Positions 35,526-47,915 of a stretch of DNA of 64,000 nt are shown here, one piece after another. A program made the position numbers and the translations under genes. The notes below the pieces were generated by a model. That model did no database searches. It was given only the letters and a program-made list of their open reading frames with translations, and had not been told where the DNA came from. Numbering within the stretch: position 1 is the first letter of the stretch; the number at the start of each line of letters is the position of its first letter. The DNA is from Styela clava (Eukaryota; Chordata; Ascidiacea; Stolidobranchia; Styelidae). The stretch covers positions 9,858,001 to 9,922,000 of the forward strand of contig NC_135250.1 in assembly GCF_964204865.1 (NCBI RefSeq), written 5' to 3'.

Positions 35526-37235
35526 TCAATTGTCTTCAATGTTATCATCAAAATCATCTGGCGAAAAGGCTTCGAAATCGTCTAAGAAATCTGTTAATTC
35601 TTCATTGAAATATGGTTGACTGAGATCAACAAAATTATTAGAATCTTTTAACGTGTTATCAACTTCTAAATTTTCATCTTCCTCTTCATTTAGTTCAACA
35701 TCATCCATAACTTCTGCATCATTGTCAGATAAAATTTCCTCCTGCTCACTACCAGAATCCCCAACTTCTTCATTTAAACTTTGCTTCTCCTCATCACTAG
35801 ATAAATCTAATAGAAGATCTTGGAAGGAAGGTTCCTCAAAATTTTCAGTGCTTTTAGATACCCGAGACTTATATTTTTTTCTGGTTGCTCTTTCCATGTT
35901 TATTATCGGCTGCTCCATTCCTTCTGTATTTGATATAGTATTTTGAATATCTTGTGATAAAATGTCTCTTATTTTTGCAGCCATACCCTTGGGATACCAT
36001 CCTGATTTCATGTCACATTTGTTAGATAATCCTGTTTGACTTTGCACTATATCTTTTACGGAGGGATGGAGTATATCACATACTTGATAAAAAGTTTGTC
36101 GATATGCTGGAAGTACACCAGACTTGAAGATATACATAGCTTCTGTTTGCTCTTTGCTATAAGAGGAGGATGCAGTAGATTTTTCATCTAAATTATTCAC
36201 TATATTAGATTCGAGTTTAGATCGGGGCATCAGGTTTGGTAGTCTGTAAGAAAGGGTGCTACGTTTTGCTTTGATTGGTATGTGTGGAGTGTTTAAACCC
36301 TGTCTAACTCGGAAGTCAAGAAGCTGATATTCGGCAGCTCCTGGGTCCTTTCTAGGATCATATCCAAATTTGACCCATAAAGAACGCCAGGGACCTGTGA
36401 TAAAATAATAAGCCAATGCAGGCAATAGAAATTTAAGTCGTTCCCCACTACATTGAAGTATACATCTAATTGCATTTTTAGACCATATGGGACGTTTCTC
36501 AAAAAGATCTTTAATCCCTTGCACTAGCCCTTCTTCAGTTTTCTTAATTTTTTCCAAAACTTCTTGTGCTGCAGGCAAGGGTTCTTTGGGGGTCCAATTC
36601 TCCTCATATTTAAGATATTGAGCAAAGTGAATCCGCCGCGGTCGAGTAATACCAATTTTATTTGGATTTCCATGCGACTGATTATATTTTGGTACACTTC
36701 TAAATAACACATCTAGTTGTTGGTCAAAACGACTGAACGTAGCAGGCGGAAGAAAAAGTGGTACCTCATTTGTGTATGCAGCATCATCAAGATTATTAAC
36801 TTTAAGATGCGGTATCATGTTCACTAGTTTATCATTTTCCACATCATTATGCAAGGGAAGATATTGAAAATCACAAAGAGCATTGAACTTGTAAGCAGTC
36901 TCTACAACACCAACAAGTTCAGGACGATAGCGAAACTCATCCGCGCTTGAATTGTTGTTTGGAGACTTTTTCCGTCTATATTTCTTTACATTTAGTAATA
37001 ACGCATTTACTTCTTTGCGATCGCCACATACAGCATGACAACAAGGATCATCTGGTCGAAATCGTAAATCAATACGTTTGTTTTCTTCTCTATATGTTCC
37101 AGAAATGTTTTTCTGTCCTCCGAGTGTTTTTAGCATTTTGTCGGCATCCTTAACGATTCCTGGATATTCAATCCAGACAAGAGGTTTCTCCTGATTAAAT
37201 TTAGGTATGACATCACAAACAGAATCTTTTTCCAT
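35526..37235 (-). CDS. GTF3C5: General transcription factor 3C subunit 5 (TFIIIC63), intronless
   Basis: An uninterrupted 569-codon frame; human GTF3C5 is 519 residues and has many introns. The N-terminal Tau95-type triple-barrel region shows LVWIEYPGIVKDADKMLKTL-like opening, DPCCHAVCGDR, NALLLNVKKYRRKK and GVVETAYKFNALCDFQYLPL. The central DNA-binding region shows KRPIWSKNAIRCIL and the highly conserved AYYFITGPWRSLWVKFGYDP followed by RKDPGAAEYQLLDFRVRQG. The C-terminus is a long Asp/Glu tail, as in the family. The protein is part of TFIIIC (tauA side with GTF3C6), which binds the A-box of tRNA genes and recruits TFIIIB for RNA polymerase III. Start chosen at the first Met, MEKDSVCDVIPKFNQ, just before the conserved block. 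The absence of introns is odd and discussed under findings. Confidence 0.95.
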   Translation of the reverse strand: MEKDSVCDVIPKFNQEKPLVWIEYPGIVKDADKMLKTLGGQKNISGTYREENKRIDLRFRPDDPCCHAVCGDRKEVNALLLNVKKYRRKKSPNNNSSADEFRYRPELVGVVETAYKFNALCDFQYLPLHNDVENDKLVNMIPHLKVNNLDDAAYTNEVPLFLPPATFSRFDQQLDVLFRSVPKYNQSHGNPNKIGITRPRRIHFAQYLKYEENWTPKEPLPAAQEVLEKIKKTEEGLVQGIKDLFEKRPIWSKNAIRCILQCSGERLKFLLPALAYYFITGPWRSLWVKFGYDPRKDPGAAEYQLLDFRVRQGLNTPHIPIKAKRSTLSYRLPNLMPRSKLESNIVNNLDEKSTASSSYSKEQTEAMYIFKSGVLPAYRQTFYQVCDILHPSVKDIVQSQTGLSNKCDMKSGWYPKGMAAKIRDILSQDIQNTISNTEGMEQPIINMERATRKKYKSRVSKSTENFEEPSFQDLLLDLSSDEEKQSLNEEVGDSGSEQEEILSDNDAEVMDDVELNEEEDENLEVDNTLKDSNNFVDLSQPYFNEELTDFLDDFEAFSPDDFDDNIEDN

Positions 37236-37454
37236 TTGAATTTTTTATGTGAATTACATGAAATCTGTAAAATATAAATGAAAAAAATGAGCCCCACTTC
37301 ACTATAAAAATGACACTATAAATGATGAGAAAAATAACGGCGAGGAGTCCAGCAATCCTCTTGCACATAATTATTACTACTCCTTTATCTCATATATGCA
37401 GTGTGACACATCGTGCTAAGCATTAGGAATACGCATGGCAGCACACCTCCGATT

Positions 37455-38115
37455 AGCCATTTAGTAGGAATATAGCGGACATCGCTATTGTAGAAGGGAC
37501 ATAGCCATTTTAGTAGTGGCATAGCGGACATAGCCATCATAGTAGGGACATATTGGACATAGCCATTTTAGTAGGGACATAGCCATATTAGTAGGGACAT
37601 AACGGACATCGCTATTTTAGATGGGACATAGCCATTTTAGTAGGAACATATCGGACATAGCCATTTTGGCAGGGACATAGCTATTTTAGTAGGGACATAG
37701 CAGACATAGCCATTTTAGTAGGGACATAGCGGACATCGCCAATTTAGTAGGGACATCGCCATTTTAGTAGGGATACAGCGGACATCACCATTTTAATAGG
37801 GATACAGCGGACATCGCCATTTTAGTAGGGACATACTGACATAGCCATTTCAGTAGGGACATAGCAGACATGATCATTTTAGTAGGAACATATCGAGATC
37901 GCGATTTTAAAAGGGACATAGCCATGTTAGTAGGTAGGCCTACATATCGGGATCGCGATTTTAGAACATACATAGCCATTTTAGTAGTGACATAGCCATT
38001 TTAGTAGGGACATTGCCATATTTGTGGGAACATAGCAGACATAGTCATTTTAGTAGGGACATATCGGGATTGCGACCTTAGAAGGGAAATAGCAATTTTA
38101 GTAGGGACATAGCCA
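37455..38115. repeat. Minisatellite with ACATAGCCATTTTAGTAGGG unit
   Basis: About 660 bases built from imperfect tandem copies of a 20-base unit ACATAGCCATTTTAGTAGGG, often extended by ACATAGCGG or ATCGGG-type variants into a 30-34-base higher unit. Variants include ACATCGCCA, ATCGCGATTTTAGAA and ACATATCGG. Both flanks are SINE sequence. Frames running through it (for instance codons giving SLLKSRSRYV) are repeat translation, not a gene. Confidence 0.88.
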
Positions 38116-38129
38116 TTTTATAACTACCC

Positions 38130-38245
38130 ACATGCAGACATGGAATGGTACGGTAACCGGACGAAAGGCCGTGGTTTTCGTCATAGGGTTAAGTGGTCGT
38201 ATCAGATTTCCTCTCCCCCGGAATAAATATGTAAATCCTATCCTG
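38130..38245 (+). mobile_element. SINE tail fragment right of the minisatellite
   Basis: GGTACGGTAACCGGACGAAA, GGCCGTGGTTTTCG and CCTCTCCCCCGGAATAAATA, ending TGTAAATCCTATCCTG, match the body and tail of the tRNA-derived SINE in the orientation opposite to 8574-8915. Together with the head piece near 37400-37450 it may be one SINE split by the minisatellite. Confidence 0.65.
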
Positions 38246-39161
38246 CCCCTGCATGTAGGCTAGATCGTTGTAATCCAATACCGTAATCACAGGAAAAAAG
38301 TAGCGCACGTCTATGCAGCAATATCAGTGACTACATAATAGGCTATGACTTTACACATTAAATTACCATTTGGTTAGGCAATCCAACACCAATCCACTGA
38401 TGACTGAATCATGCTGAATTCTTCAGACAGCCAGAATTGCGGCATCGTTTAATCAGAGACGACACATAACATAACAACATTGCCGTTATGTAAAATCTTT
38501 GTGCTAGATGCACAGGAACCCGGAAAACTGTAAACGGGTGACAACTGAAAAGTTAAAAAAACATGGCCATCCGTGCTCTGACTCTCATTGTTTCAACATG
38601 TATATATTATTATATGTTTACTTTTGAAAAGCTATTCTGCGACGTTTGCAGTGAGACACAAACTCGTACGTATTTTCAACAGTACTTTGCCCCGTTCGTG
38701 AGAGATTCCTGGCTTCCTACCAATCCTTTCCCCAAGCGTATCAACCGAGATACCGGTAGATGAAATTGCGCGCTTGTCTCATTGAGTTGTTATATACACC
38801 TCAATGGCTTGTCTATCCGTGAAGTGCTTCTTCAATATTTCGTTTGATATCGGTTTTTTAGTTAGTGTTTATTTTGATTTTCCGTTACAACAAAACAATA
38901 CATGGCAAAACAAACAAATATACGGAAAATCAGGAAAGTGGGCAAAATCTAAAAAAGATTTAGGACGTGCTGATGCACGTGCCCTAACAATTGAATTCAA
39001 CAGTGAATTTAAAAAAAAATACACAAAAGATAATTCGGGCGTAAGTACCTCGGTGCGGTAGTGAGTTTGAACATAGACTGCAGTTTCTACTTTAAATAAC
39101 GAGAAGTGTAGAATCGGTATCATCAGCTTCGATCAGTTTTCCAAGATAAACAGCTTGTATA

Positions 39162-41161
39162 CAGGGCCGGATTTACCAATAAGCTAGGCGACTGAAGCCT
39201 AGGGCCAGTGATTTCCCTACACCCCCCCTATAGGGGGTGAACACCCCCCCTAAAATTTCAAACACCCCCCTAATTTTGAGGTGCGATTCCACACTGAGGG
39301 GTTCTAAACCGCAGTCTGTGGGCCAATTACGGCCCGCGTGACGATTTAAAATGGCCCGCCGAACTTGAGTGAAATAGTTTAACCCTTCATGTGGTACCTT
39401 TTAAGTTTTAAATACCGTCTATTGTTACATCATTATCACAGTTTAGGCACGTTTATTTCATAACAATTAAATTATTCCGGTATCTTATGTATACGTATGG
39501 GTATTAGGATTACATACTGCAGTATTTTAGATATCAGCCGTATATTAAGAAAGCTCAAAGATGTCACAAAACGAAAACTAGGCACTGAAAACAGACTTTT
39601 TTTAGATGAATGACAGCGTTGTTTATTTCTTTATTGAAAAGAATCAAACTTCAGCGATTTGTCTTCTTACCAACAAAATATTTCAGTTCTGAAGGAATAC
39701 AACATTATGCGACATTATGATCAGTTGACGAGCTTATTCCAAAATTTAATTCATACAAAAGTCAAACAAACATGTTCAAAAAAATTAGAAATGTGTAACA
39801 AAACAAGCCATAAGTAGCCATTCATACAATGCCAGATGAGCAAGTAACTTCATTAGTCACTATCAGTTGCAACTTGCAAATTACTTGTTGAAACGTAGTA
39901 GTATATATTTACGGTTGAAAGCCGTGCTTGTTATCTATTCCCCGGGAATTCTATCAGCTAAATATTATAATTATTGATTTCATTACATAACAAACTGCGA
40001 TGTTAGGTGTATCTAAAATCAAGCTTAGAGCCTATTTTGGTGCCTATTTCTCAAAATTTTCTCAGGCCGCTTGAGCGCGCCCTGAACCCCAGCCGTGTCG
40101 TCCCGCAGTTTTCCTCGCTCCCCTTTTCTGGCCCTACAATTACATTCTGCTGTGGATTTTGGCTCGCGTCAATCAACTTGGGGGGCCCCCATGTAGCCTA
40201 CATCGTTTCTTAAATACATATCATTTTTTTAAGAATACAAATAGCCTAGTTTTATATCTAACAGCAAATTATTTACCACCCCCTAAATTTTGAAACATCC
40301 CCCCTAAAAAGAAAAGCTGGGGAACATACTGCCTAGGGCCTCAACGTCCAGGGGCCTCGAAATTCGGTTTTGAAGTTTGTAATTCTTTTAAAAACTTGAC
40401 ACGTTCAAACCGTACCTAAAGTATATATATATCAAGCTTTTCAGAGTAGAAAATTCTATACACAACTTGTTTCCATCACGTTGTAAACAGCCATTATTAC
40501 GTCGTTTTCATCATAATAAAGGCAATTAGGTAATATGCTCATTCTGCTGAAAGCTTCTATTGTTCTATGTTAAAGTCGTGGGGAAAAAGAAACACATGAA
40601 AGTAATGGAGATAGTCGAAATTTTCAATTCACACTTGGTGAGATAAATCAATCCCAAGGTATTGAAGATACTTATGCGGATGACGCCGAACATAGATCTA
40701 CACACACACTGAGTTTAAAGGACATTGGTTTGTGGAAGGGGTTATCAAATGAAGAAATAGTCTGTGCACTGAGAGTGACAAACTTAAACAGATAAATTTT
40801 GATAAACTTTTGCATGATTAATTGCTTTGACGAAAGCTGGAAAATTTTGTAGTCTAGTCTTACTCTATTTGATGGCTGTAACTATTTTTTATGTGCTCTT
40901 AAAAATAACTTCACAATAAGTGTAACGATTGTTTGATCAAAGAAATTAAAAGCAAAACTGCCTCATGTAAATTTTTATTCTTTTAATTAAAAATTTGCAC
41001 CCATAAATGGGGAGAATGAGTGGTCTAATGCACTCATATTTTTAACATTAAGCAATGACATGCGGTGTTGTTTAGAGATAAATTCTGAGCTCGAAAATAT
41101 GGAGGAGCCTCACAAATGGTATAGCCTAGCTAGGGCCTCTCACGGTCTAAATCCGGCCCTG
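39162..41161. mobile_element. hAT-type element, CAGGGCCGGATTTA ends (2000 bp)
   Basis: It starts CAGGGCCGGATTTACC and ends TAAATCCGGCCCTG. The flanks CTTGTATA and CTTGTACC share six of eight bases, so the insertion is likely old. TAGGGCC/GGGGCCTC phrases recur near both ends, and AACACCCCCCCTAA-type blocks occur at both about 39240 and 40280, suggesting an inner element. A half-element with GGCCCGCGTGACG near 39335 may be a nested CAGTGGTTCT-like piece. No intact transposase frame was seen. Confidence 0.72.
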
Positions 41162-44100
41162 CTTGTACCTGGCCTTTCTCGAAGCGAAAAGCGTGCGTGA
41201 GCGTCGTCGTCTCACAAAAAATTGTGCTAGCCACGCTCTTGTGGTCGAGTCAATTTATTTTTAGTAAAATCAATCGTAAACAAATTACAAAAGAGTAAGC
41301 ACATCGTTTTACTGGGTAAGGGAACCGGCAGCTGCGCAAACTGGCTGGAACTGAATAAGGAAATAGCTCGTGAAAAATGTTCGAAACAAATTCCCTATCG
41401 TTCATTTCAAAAAGTATCGCAAGCTTGCTTATTCTCAGGTTGCTTTTGCACTGTTTTGATAAGCAATAAATAAGGTGAATCGCGCGGGGCAGTATAGTAT
41501 AAGTTTATTTCGACTCCATAATCAGCATGACAATAAAATGATTGGTAAAAATAAGATCAATTTCAATCCACTTGTGATGTCATAATGCACCATAAGTCAT
41601 TATGACTCTTAAATGAATTTTCACGCTGCATAAAATACAAAACATGACATCGTATTACGACGACACGACCAATATCTCGGGCATGTCACCGATTGGGAGT
41701 ATTCGATAATGTCTTTTTACCAATATCTCGGGCATGTCACCGATTGGGAATATTGGATGACGTGCGTGCGTTAAATCATTTACTTTAGAATTGGATAATC
41801 GAAGAAATGGGGTTTATAAATATTTTTATTTATTGCCCATTGGGATCCTGCAGTTTAAAAAGCTATGATTTACACACCAATGTAGTTATCATAATATTAT
41901 GATGTCATACAAACCAGTGGTGTATAGCCAACCTTTTTATAGAAAGTCGCACAACGTTTTTGTGAAAGGACCTCGGCCGCCTGCAAGATCGAGGACTTTT
42001 AGGAGTTCTATTTGATTAAAATGAATTGTCGTTTACAGATATATCTCATTGACTCGTGTCTATATTTTCTATGAAATGATATAATTTAAACGAATGTACG
42101 AAACCTATTTTTTGCCAGCGAGATTACTTCGGTGCGGGCAATGAGTTATCTTTGCACAGATTCTATTGCGAACATCGAAGCTTGATTTTTATTACTTCCA
42201 ATACCGTATATTTAGCCAGACAAGCGCAAAAGTTGTTTTCATCGACTTTCCTCAGACCAAGTGTGATTATAAAATGTTCAAATTTGCGATAATTTAACAT
42301 AAAGTTTACTGTCGATGGCTAAGTGAGCAAGAATGGCTTGGTTATTTACATAACCAATAAAATTTGTTAACTGTACTTTCCGAAAATGACTATTGACATG
42401 TACTTCCTCAAAGCTCTCCTGTCCTATCATATGTGCTCACAAAGTAAAGCATTGCAAGAAGAAACAACTGCATTGTCATGAAAATATCTTTGCAGATCAA
42501 CTTCAAATAAAGTAAAGTGTAAAATATTACTAGTATATATAATTAAGAAGGCATTACATATTCAATCAATAAAGTAATAATGAAAATTGTTAGGTGGAGA
42601 TATTTCACTACAACAAATGAGAAGCAGAAGCATGCGAATAAAAGTCTTTTTACATTGCTTGAGTTACAAATTAATGGTTCACACAGGTCGTATTACCTAA
42701 ATATTTCGATATAAATACATTCGTTTTCAATATCCCAGTGAATAAGTGAGATTCATTACCTAACTAAGCCACAATTTATAAAAGGCTAAAACAAACTTAC
42801 ATGAAATAAAACAAGCAGCATTTAAATAATGATACTTCAAGCATTTATTGATGGTATCTTTCAAATCTGTGGAAAATATTTTAAGTTCGTTGACAGGGCA
42901 GTGTCTCAAATATCGAATGACTACTTTACATTATGTTGAAATCTTTGAATCAAATCTTAAATGAAGATATTCTGCATAAGAACACAAAGACAAGTATACA
43001 TTCTTGATAATACCCACTTTATAAAAACTGGTTCTAGTTAAAACTTGATAGATGGAATGAACAGTATTATTTGGACAAAAAGGGTTGCCAACAGTTACAG
43101 CTAGAACAGGCTTTCAAATGAACTGTTAATCAATATAAGGTAAGACGTCTTTTAAACATAAATGAGTTTTTCATTCGGGTTGCACGTTTGACAACTTAGA
43201 TCACTATTTTCACCTTATAATACTCAGCTAATCCCCGTAAAGGACCGTGTAACCTGAATGTATATTATTAATGATAATGACTATCTGAGCAAACAATTTA
43301 CTACAGAAATACCCCAAATATTTTACATATATAGGTAAATAAATAATTTGCCACATAGTAGGCCATTATATTTATCAAAAAGGGGCTAAAAGATCATTTC
43401 TTACAAATGACGAATTTTTTTTTTCATGCCATCTATCAGTTTTGCTACATGGTATATAAAATATATTTTTTTATCACATACATTTTAATACTCTTGATAA
43501 TATTCAAATGACTATACAATATTGAAAATATGGAGAGTTTTGGGGTATTCTTACTAATGATTTGTGAAGAAATTGGCTGATTCACATACAGTTTTTCCAC
43601 ACATGGCATGTAACCTCAGATATTATGACAAATATGAAAAAAAATTTGACTGATAAAAGCAGCGCAAGTGTATAATGAATAATATCACCAATTTTAGTTC
43701 AACAAATCAGAGAACAAAATCTGCCTACTTGGTTGATATACTAATTTTTTTTTTATCGATGAAATTTATAATTGGAGTAACGCAATTGATGCAATCTTTT
43801 ATCACTATATTTTAATCATTAATCAAAAACATTTTCATTATCAAAAGGTAGAATAGTTTTATAACTTATCGAAAATTTCTTTTTCGAATATATTTCTGAT
43901 TACATGTTCATAAATATTAATTAATAGAGCTTTTCCTTCACCAAGTACCGAGCAGTGTGCTGTTCATACGAGTAGTGGCCAACCTTCCATAGATTTATTA
44001 ACAAACATTGCACTTGTTTTTGCTGAAAACACTGCAGCTTTAATAAGGATAAGTGCATATTATAATGACGTCTGATAGATTCTTTGTATTTGTTTGCACA

Positions 44101-44189
44101 AAAGCCTTTGTGAATAATATTATTACAAATATCTCATGCCATTTAAATGCAGTGATGACAGGCCACACAGTTTGATCTAGTATGTTTCA
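41162..44189. other. Long gene-poor stretch downstream of Rab8
   Basis: No exon was recognised. A 31-base direct duplication, ACCAATATCTCGGGCATGTC.., occurs at 41668 and 41719. From about 42500 to 44189 the sequence is AT-rich and may be partly the 3' untranslated region of Rab8, which is transcribed leftward; no single polyadenylation signal stands out. Confidence 0.45.
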
Positions 44190-44816
44190 TTACAGAATAC
44201 TACACCAGCGATCAATAAATCCTGTTTTTTGCTTAGTTTGTTCTGCTACAACAATTGTATTTTTTGCTGTTGTATTTGAGTCCATCCTGCTATCCATTTT
44301 TCTTTTAATGTCTCTTGCAATAGTATAGAATGCCTCTTCCACATTTATACTAGCTTTCGCACTTGTCTCCATGAATTTTATTCCATATTCGACAGCTAAG
44401 GTTTGCCCACTTTCTTTTGCTATTGCCCGCTTGTCATTCATATCACATTTGTTTCCGAGAATCATTTTCTCAACATCTGAAGATGCATGCTCTTCAATAT
44501 TTCTTATCCAGTTTTTAATGTTGTCAAAAGACTTGGAATTTGTGATATCATAGACTAACATGATTCCCATAGCGCCTCTATAGTAAGCAGTAGTAATGGT
44601 CCTGAAACGCTCTTGTCCAGCTGTGTCCCATATTTGTAGTTTAATTTTTTTACCGTCCAGTTCGATAGTTCTTATTTTGAAGTCAATACCAATTGTTGAT
44701 ATAAATGTAGAATTGAACTGGTCTTCCGAAAATCGAAATAGTACACATGTTTTTCCAACTCCGCTGTCTCCAATTAAAAGAAGTTTGAACAGATAGTCAT
44801 ATGTTTTACCTGACAT
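44190..44816 (-). CDS. RAB8: Small GTPase Rab8, intronless
   Basis: A complete 208-codon frame. The P-loop GDSGVGKT is at residues 16-23, the effector switch has [12 protein letters not shown], switch II is WDTAGQERF, and the guanine-specificity motifs are NKCD and ETSAK. The start [16 protein letters not shown] and [20 protein letters not shown] are characteristic of Rab8 rather than Rab10 or Rab13. ITTAYYRG retains the switch II threonine that LRRK2 phosphorylates in mammalian Rab8. The C-terminus CSIL is a single-cysteine prenylation motif like the CSLL/CVLL of vertebrate Rab8B/A. Rab8 directs post-Golgi vesicles to the plasma membrane and cilium (family knowledge). The hypervariable tail is Lys/Thr-rich and diverged. 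The single exon is discussed under findings. Confidence 0.95.
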   Translation of the reverse strand: MSGKTYDYLFKLLLIGDSGVGKTCVLFRFSEDQFNSTFISTIGIDFKIRTIELDGKKIKLQIWDTAGQERFRTITTAYYRGAMGIMLVYDITNSKSFDNIKNWIRNIEEHASSDVEKMILGNKCDMNDKRAIAKESGQTLAVEYGIKFMETSAKASINVEEAFYTIARDIKRKMDSRMDSNTTAKNTIVVAEQTKQKTGFIDRWCSIL

Positions 44817-46538
44817 GATGAAATCTAAGGCTAAGAAATAAAATCAACCCTTACTATGTTGTTTATCATACAGTCATCACTGAAATTATTTAAATGAAAT
44901 AAGACTTTGATAAATATTTTTTGTTCTGTTAGGGTTTTATACAGTTAAACAAAGAGCGCAAAGCAATTCTGAATTTGACAGAGTGGATATTGGTTTTTAA
45001 TTCAACACTCTCAGGATAAGATTTTACATATTTATCCTGTGGGTGAGGAAAGCCAATATGATGGCTTAATCATATCGCGAACCATGGCATGTCGCCCGAT
45101 TACCATCAGTCCAAGTCGGGTATGGGATTAGTTAGCCAGTTATTTGTTTCAGATGCTTGGACTTGATGGAGGAAATTACGCCACACCAATCAGCTAGTTT
45201 GATACCGTAGTTCATGGTGGTTTATTTTGAAAACTCCTGTAATGTAAATGAAGAATTCTGGAGACAAAACTTTTGAATAAGTTTGAAAAGGAGCAGTCGG
45301 ACAGTAGACTATAAAATGTAAAATACTTCAAATAAGAATTTAATGTAAAAATGTTGACACTACCACAGTACCGTACGGTACTAGGCCTACAACAGTTGTA
45401 CACGCTCCCGCATTGCTCTATTGTGATAAACGGTGTCGGTACCGATAGTCCGTCCGTAATGACTGGAAGTGGAACCCAGTACAGCAGTCAGGGAACACGT
45501 TTTTTACTTTTTTGAGCAACGGTCTTAGGAGGTAGGCTATAATTTCCACATGACTTCAGCTTCCCACCGTACCGTACATAAATAAAATCCTACACCGGTT
45601 CGCTATATGTTGAACTACTGGTACTTCGCTGGGCTGTATTGTCCATCGCAAAAGCTCAAGCTGAGCCTACTAACTGACTGACCAAGCTGAGCTTTTCCCA
45701 AGAGCCTCCGGGCCAATCCCTTCGATAAGTTACGGACAGAGAAGTTGCTGAATTCCACGCGCCGAATAACATGTTCCCTTTTTATATAAAAAGAAAATAC
45801 CTACTTTTGTTTGAAAAATATAAGTTTAATTATAACATTTTTTTCAAAAAATAAAGCTTTGTAAAATTGTCCTAAAAATTTTTTTAAAAACGTACTAAAA
45901 AGAATATTACTTCACCATATGAACATTTTGACACCTGCTGTGCAAATTTATATATTTTAGAAACTGTTCAACTTGATTTCAATAATAAACAAAACTTGGA
46001 ACGTACACGCTATGTTTAAGTGTGTGTTTACACATTTAAAAATGCCATATAGTGTATGAGAATTAGTAAATATTAGTTGAACATCCATTTTTCGAGTAGA
46101 TAAAGATTTTCATATAAATCAAGATATTTTTACTATTTGCCTATTACCACAAGGAATCGCATTGGTTATAACTTATACACGATTTTAAGCTTTATCAACT
46201 TATAAAGTTTTTTTTTTACAAAAGCTTGCGCTTCCGACGAATCATCTTATACAGAAAACTAGAAAAATTAAAAAACTGACGACACCACGACGACGTACGG
46301 CCACCATAAAAAAGTATATCAATATAAAAACAGATAATAAAATACAAAAATATCTCAAGGAAGCATTCAACAAAAGCCTAAAAAATGATATCCTATATAA
46401 ATGTAATCAAAGTATGTCTAATGACACTTTCATTCAATTTTCAGAAATTGCATAAACAACATAAGCAACAGAGAACTATTTCCCGAAACGATGGCAGTTC
46501 ATGGTCTAAGCAGCACACATCGTCGAAGTCCATCCAAA
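44817..46538. other. Spacer between mucin-like gene and Rab8
   Basis: It holds a SINE at 45014-45180 and short inverted repeats such as GCTCAAGCTGAGC / GCTCAGCTT near 45650-45695. No exon was recognised. Any Rab8 5' untranslated exon would lie here but none can be shown. Confidence 0.45.
45014..45180 (-). mobile_element. tRNA-derived SINE, tail half
   Basis: AGGATAAGATTTTACATATT, GGAAAGCCAATATGATGGCT, TAATCATATCGCGAACCATG, CCAAGTCGGGTATGGGATTA and CAGATGCTTGGACTTGATGG follow the family in plus-strand reading. The head side is replaced by unrelated sequence after 45190. Confidence 0.75.
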
Positions 46539-47881
46539 TTACATATCTGTATCTTGAGTTTGGTGATATATCTCGTCCAACCCAGGTAATTCACCGTAGT
46601 CTTTTCCTCTCATGTCATACCCTGACTTTGCGCTGCAACTGGATAATTATTGTGTGTCAGATTCGTAAAGTAAAACCATCGTAGGAAGTATTGGTAAATT
46701 AATCGAATGAAATAATTAACCAATGCTATGAGTGATTAAATATTCTCAGTGTTAACAGCCCTCACAAATTTTGCTAGTGTTATATTCCTCAAAAATCTAA
46801 AGTTGTGACAGACCCTTCTCGGTACTCCTGAGGTATGCGCACCAAGATGTCGCACAACCTGAACCCTAACCTGGTACACAACCTGAGTTCAGTGTGTTCG
46901 CCATCTTGGTGCGCATACTTCAGGAGGTCCCCCTTTTCAAAATACTCCTTGTAATGAAATAATAACCGTTCATACCTGAAACCAAAATGTCTTAAAACAA
47001 CCACTATCAATATAATTATCAGTAAAGTTCCGAACAGTGAACCCAAAACGATTCCAACAATGGCACCTGGATAAAAAAAAAATGAATTAATAAAAGCTCG
47101 ACTGAGATGATAGAAACAACTGATAACCCTAAACATAGACAGCTCAAAAGGATATTTTATATCGTTTTGACGACTCCAAAAAAGTCGTCACTAACTAACA
47201 AACCCTAAAAATTAATGCTTTAAAATATATTCCACATATCACTGTTATGTTTTATATGTTTTTTTTTTTCAACTTGCTTCTGGGTCAGATGATGTGTTAT
47301 ATGAGAAGCTTACAATTTTGACTTTTACTGGATGTCTAGTCAGTCCTGTATAAAGGCGCGATAGTTAATATTTCTAACAGTCGGAATCAAATAATCCAAG
47401 CAAGTGCACCGATTCTCAACCAGTGGGCCATGGTCCAATTATCGACTGCAGAAGCTTTTTCAGATGAGTCACAAGGATAGAATTATTGATAAATTATTAA
47501 ACTTTGATTGTATGAATGAATGATAAATGAACGATGCTGCTGTTTTTGTTACTGAGTGGTAATTCTCATTTTAATTATTATAGTGAAAAGATTTATTTTT
47601 TGTTTTTCTTGTTGTTTTTCCCTTGCATGAAAAAGTTAGTGAACCACAGAATTTTTTGTGCAACGTAAGTGGGTCACGAAAAAGATTGAGAACCCCTTCC
47701 CTAGAGTATATTGTATTATATGAAGCTTATAAACTAGAGCATTCCATCTACTACAAAACACAAAAGAGCACAAAATAAAGCATATTTGTACAAAAGTAAA
47801 AAACGAAGAAGTGAGCTAATACCATTTGTAATATCATACCGTCAGATAAAGATGATGGTTCACTATGTGGCGTTGTTGTCG

Positions 47882-47915
<34 letters not shown>

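Larger units (their letters stand above)
37236..39161. other. Intergenic: SINE pieces, minisatellite, then no recognised gene
   Basis: 37335-37455 contains SINE pieces in both orientations (GGCGAGGAGTCCAGCAATCC, then CATCGTGCTAAGCATTAGGA). A minisatellite fills 37455-38115 and more SINE follows at 38130-38245. 38250-39161 has frames of 60-85 codons on both strands but no recognisable domain and no splice pattern that I trust. Confidence 0.55.

Noticed and set aside
37455-38115. Regularly spaced repeats resembling an array
   Set aside because: Units are contiguous and imperfect with no unique spacers, in an animal genome; it is a minisatellite, not CRISPR.
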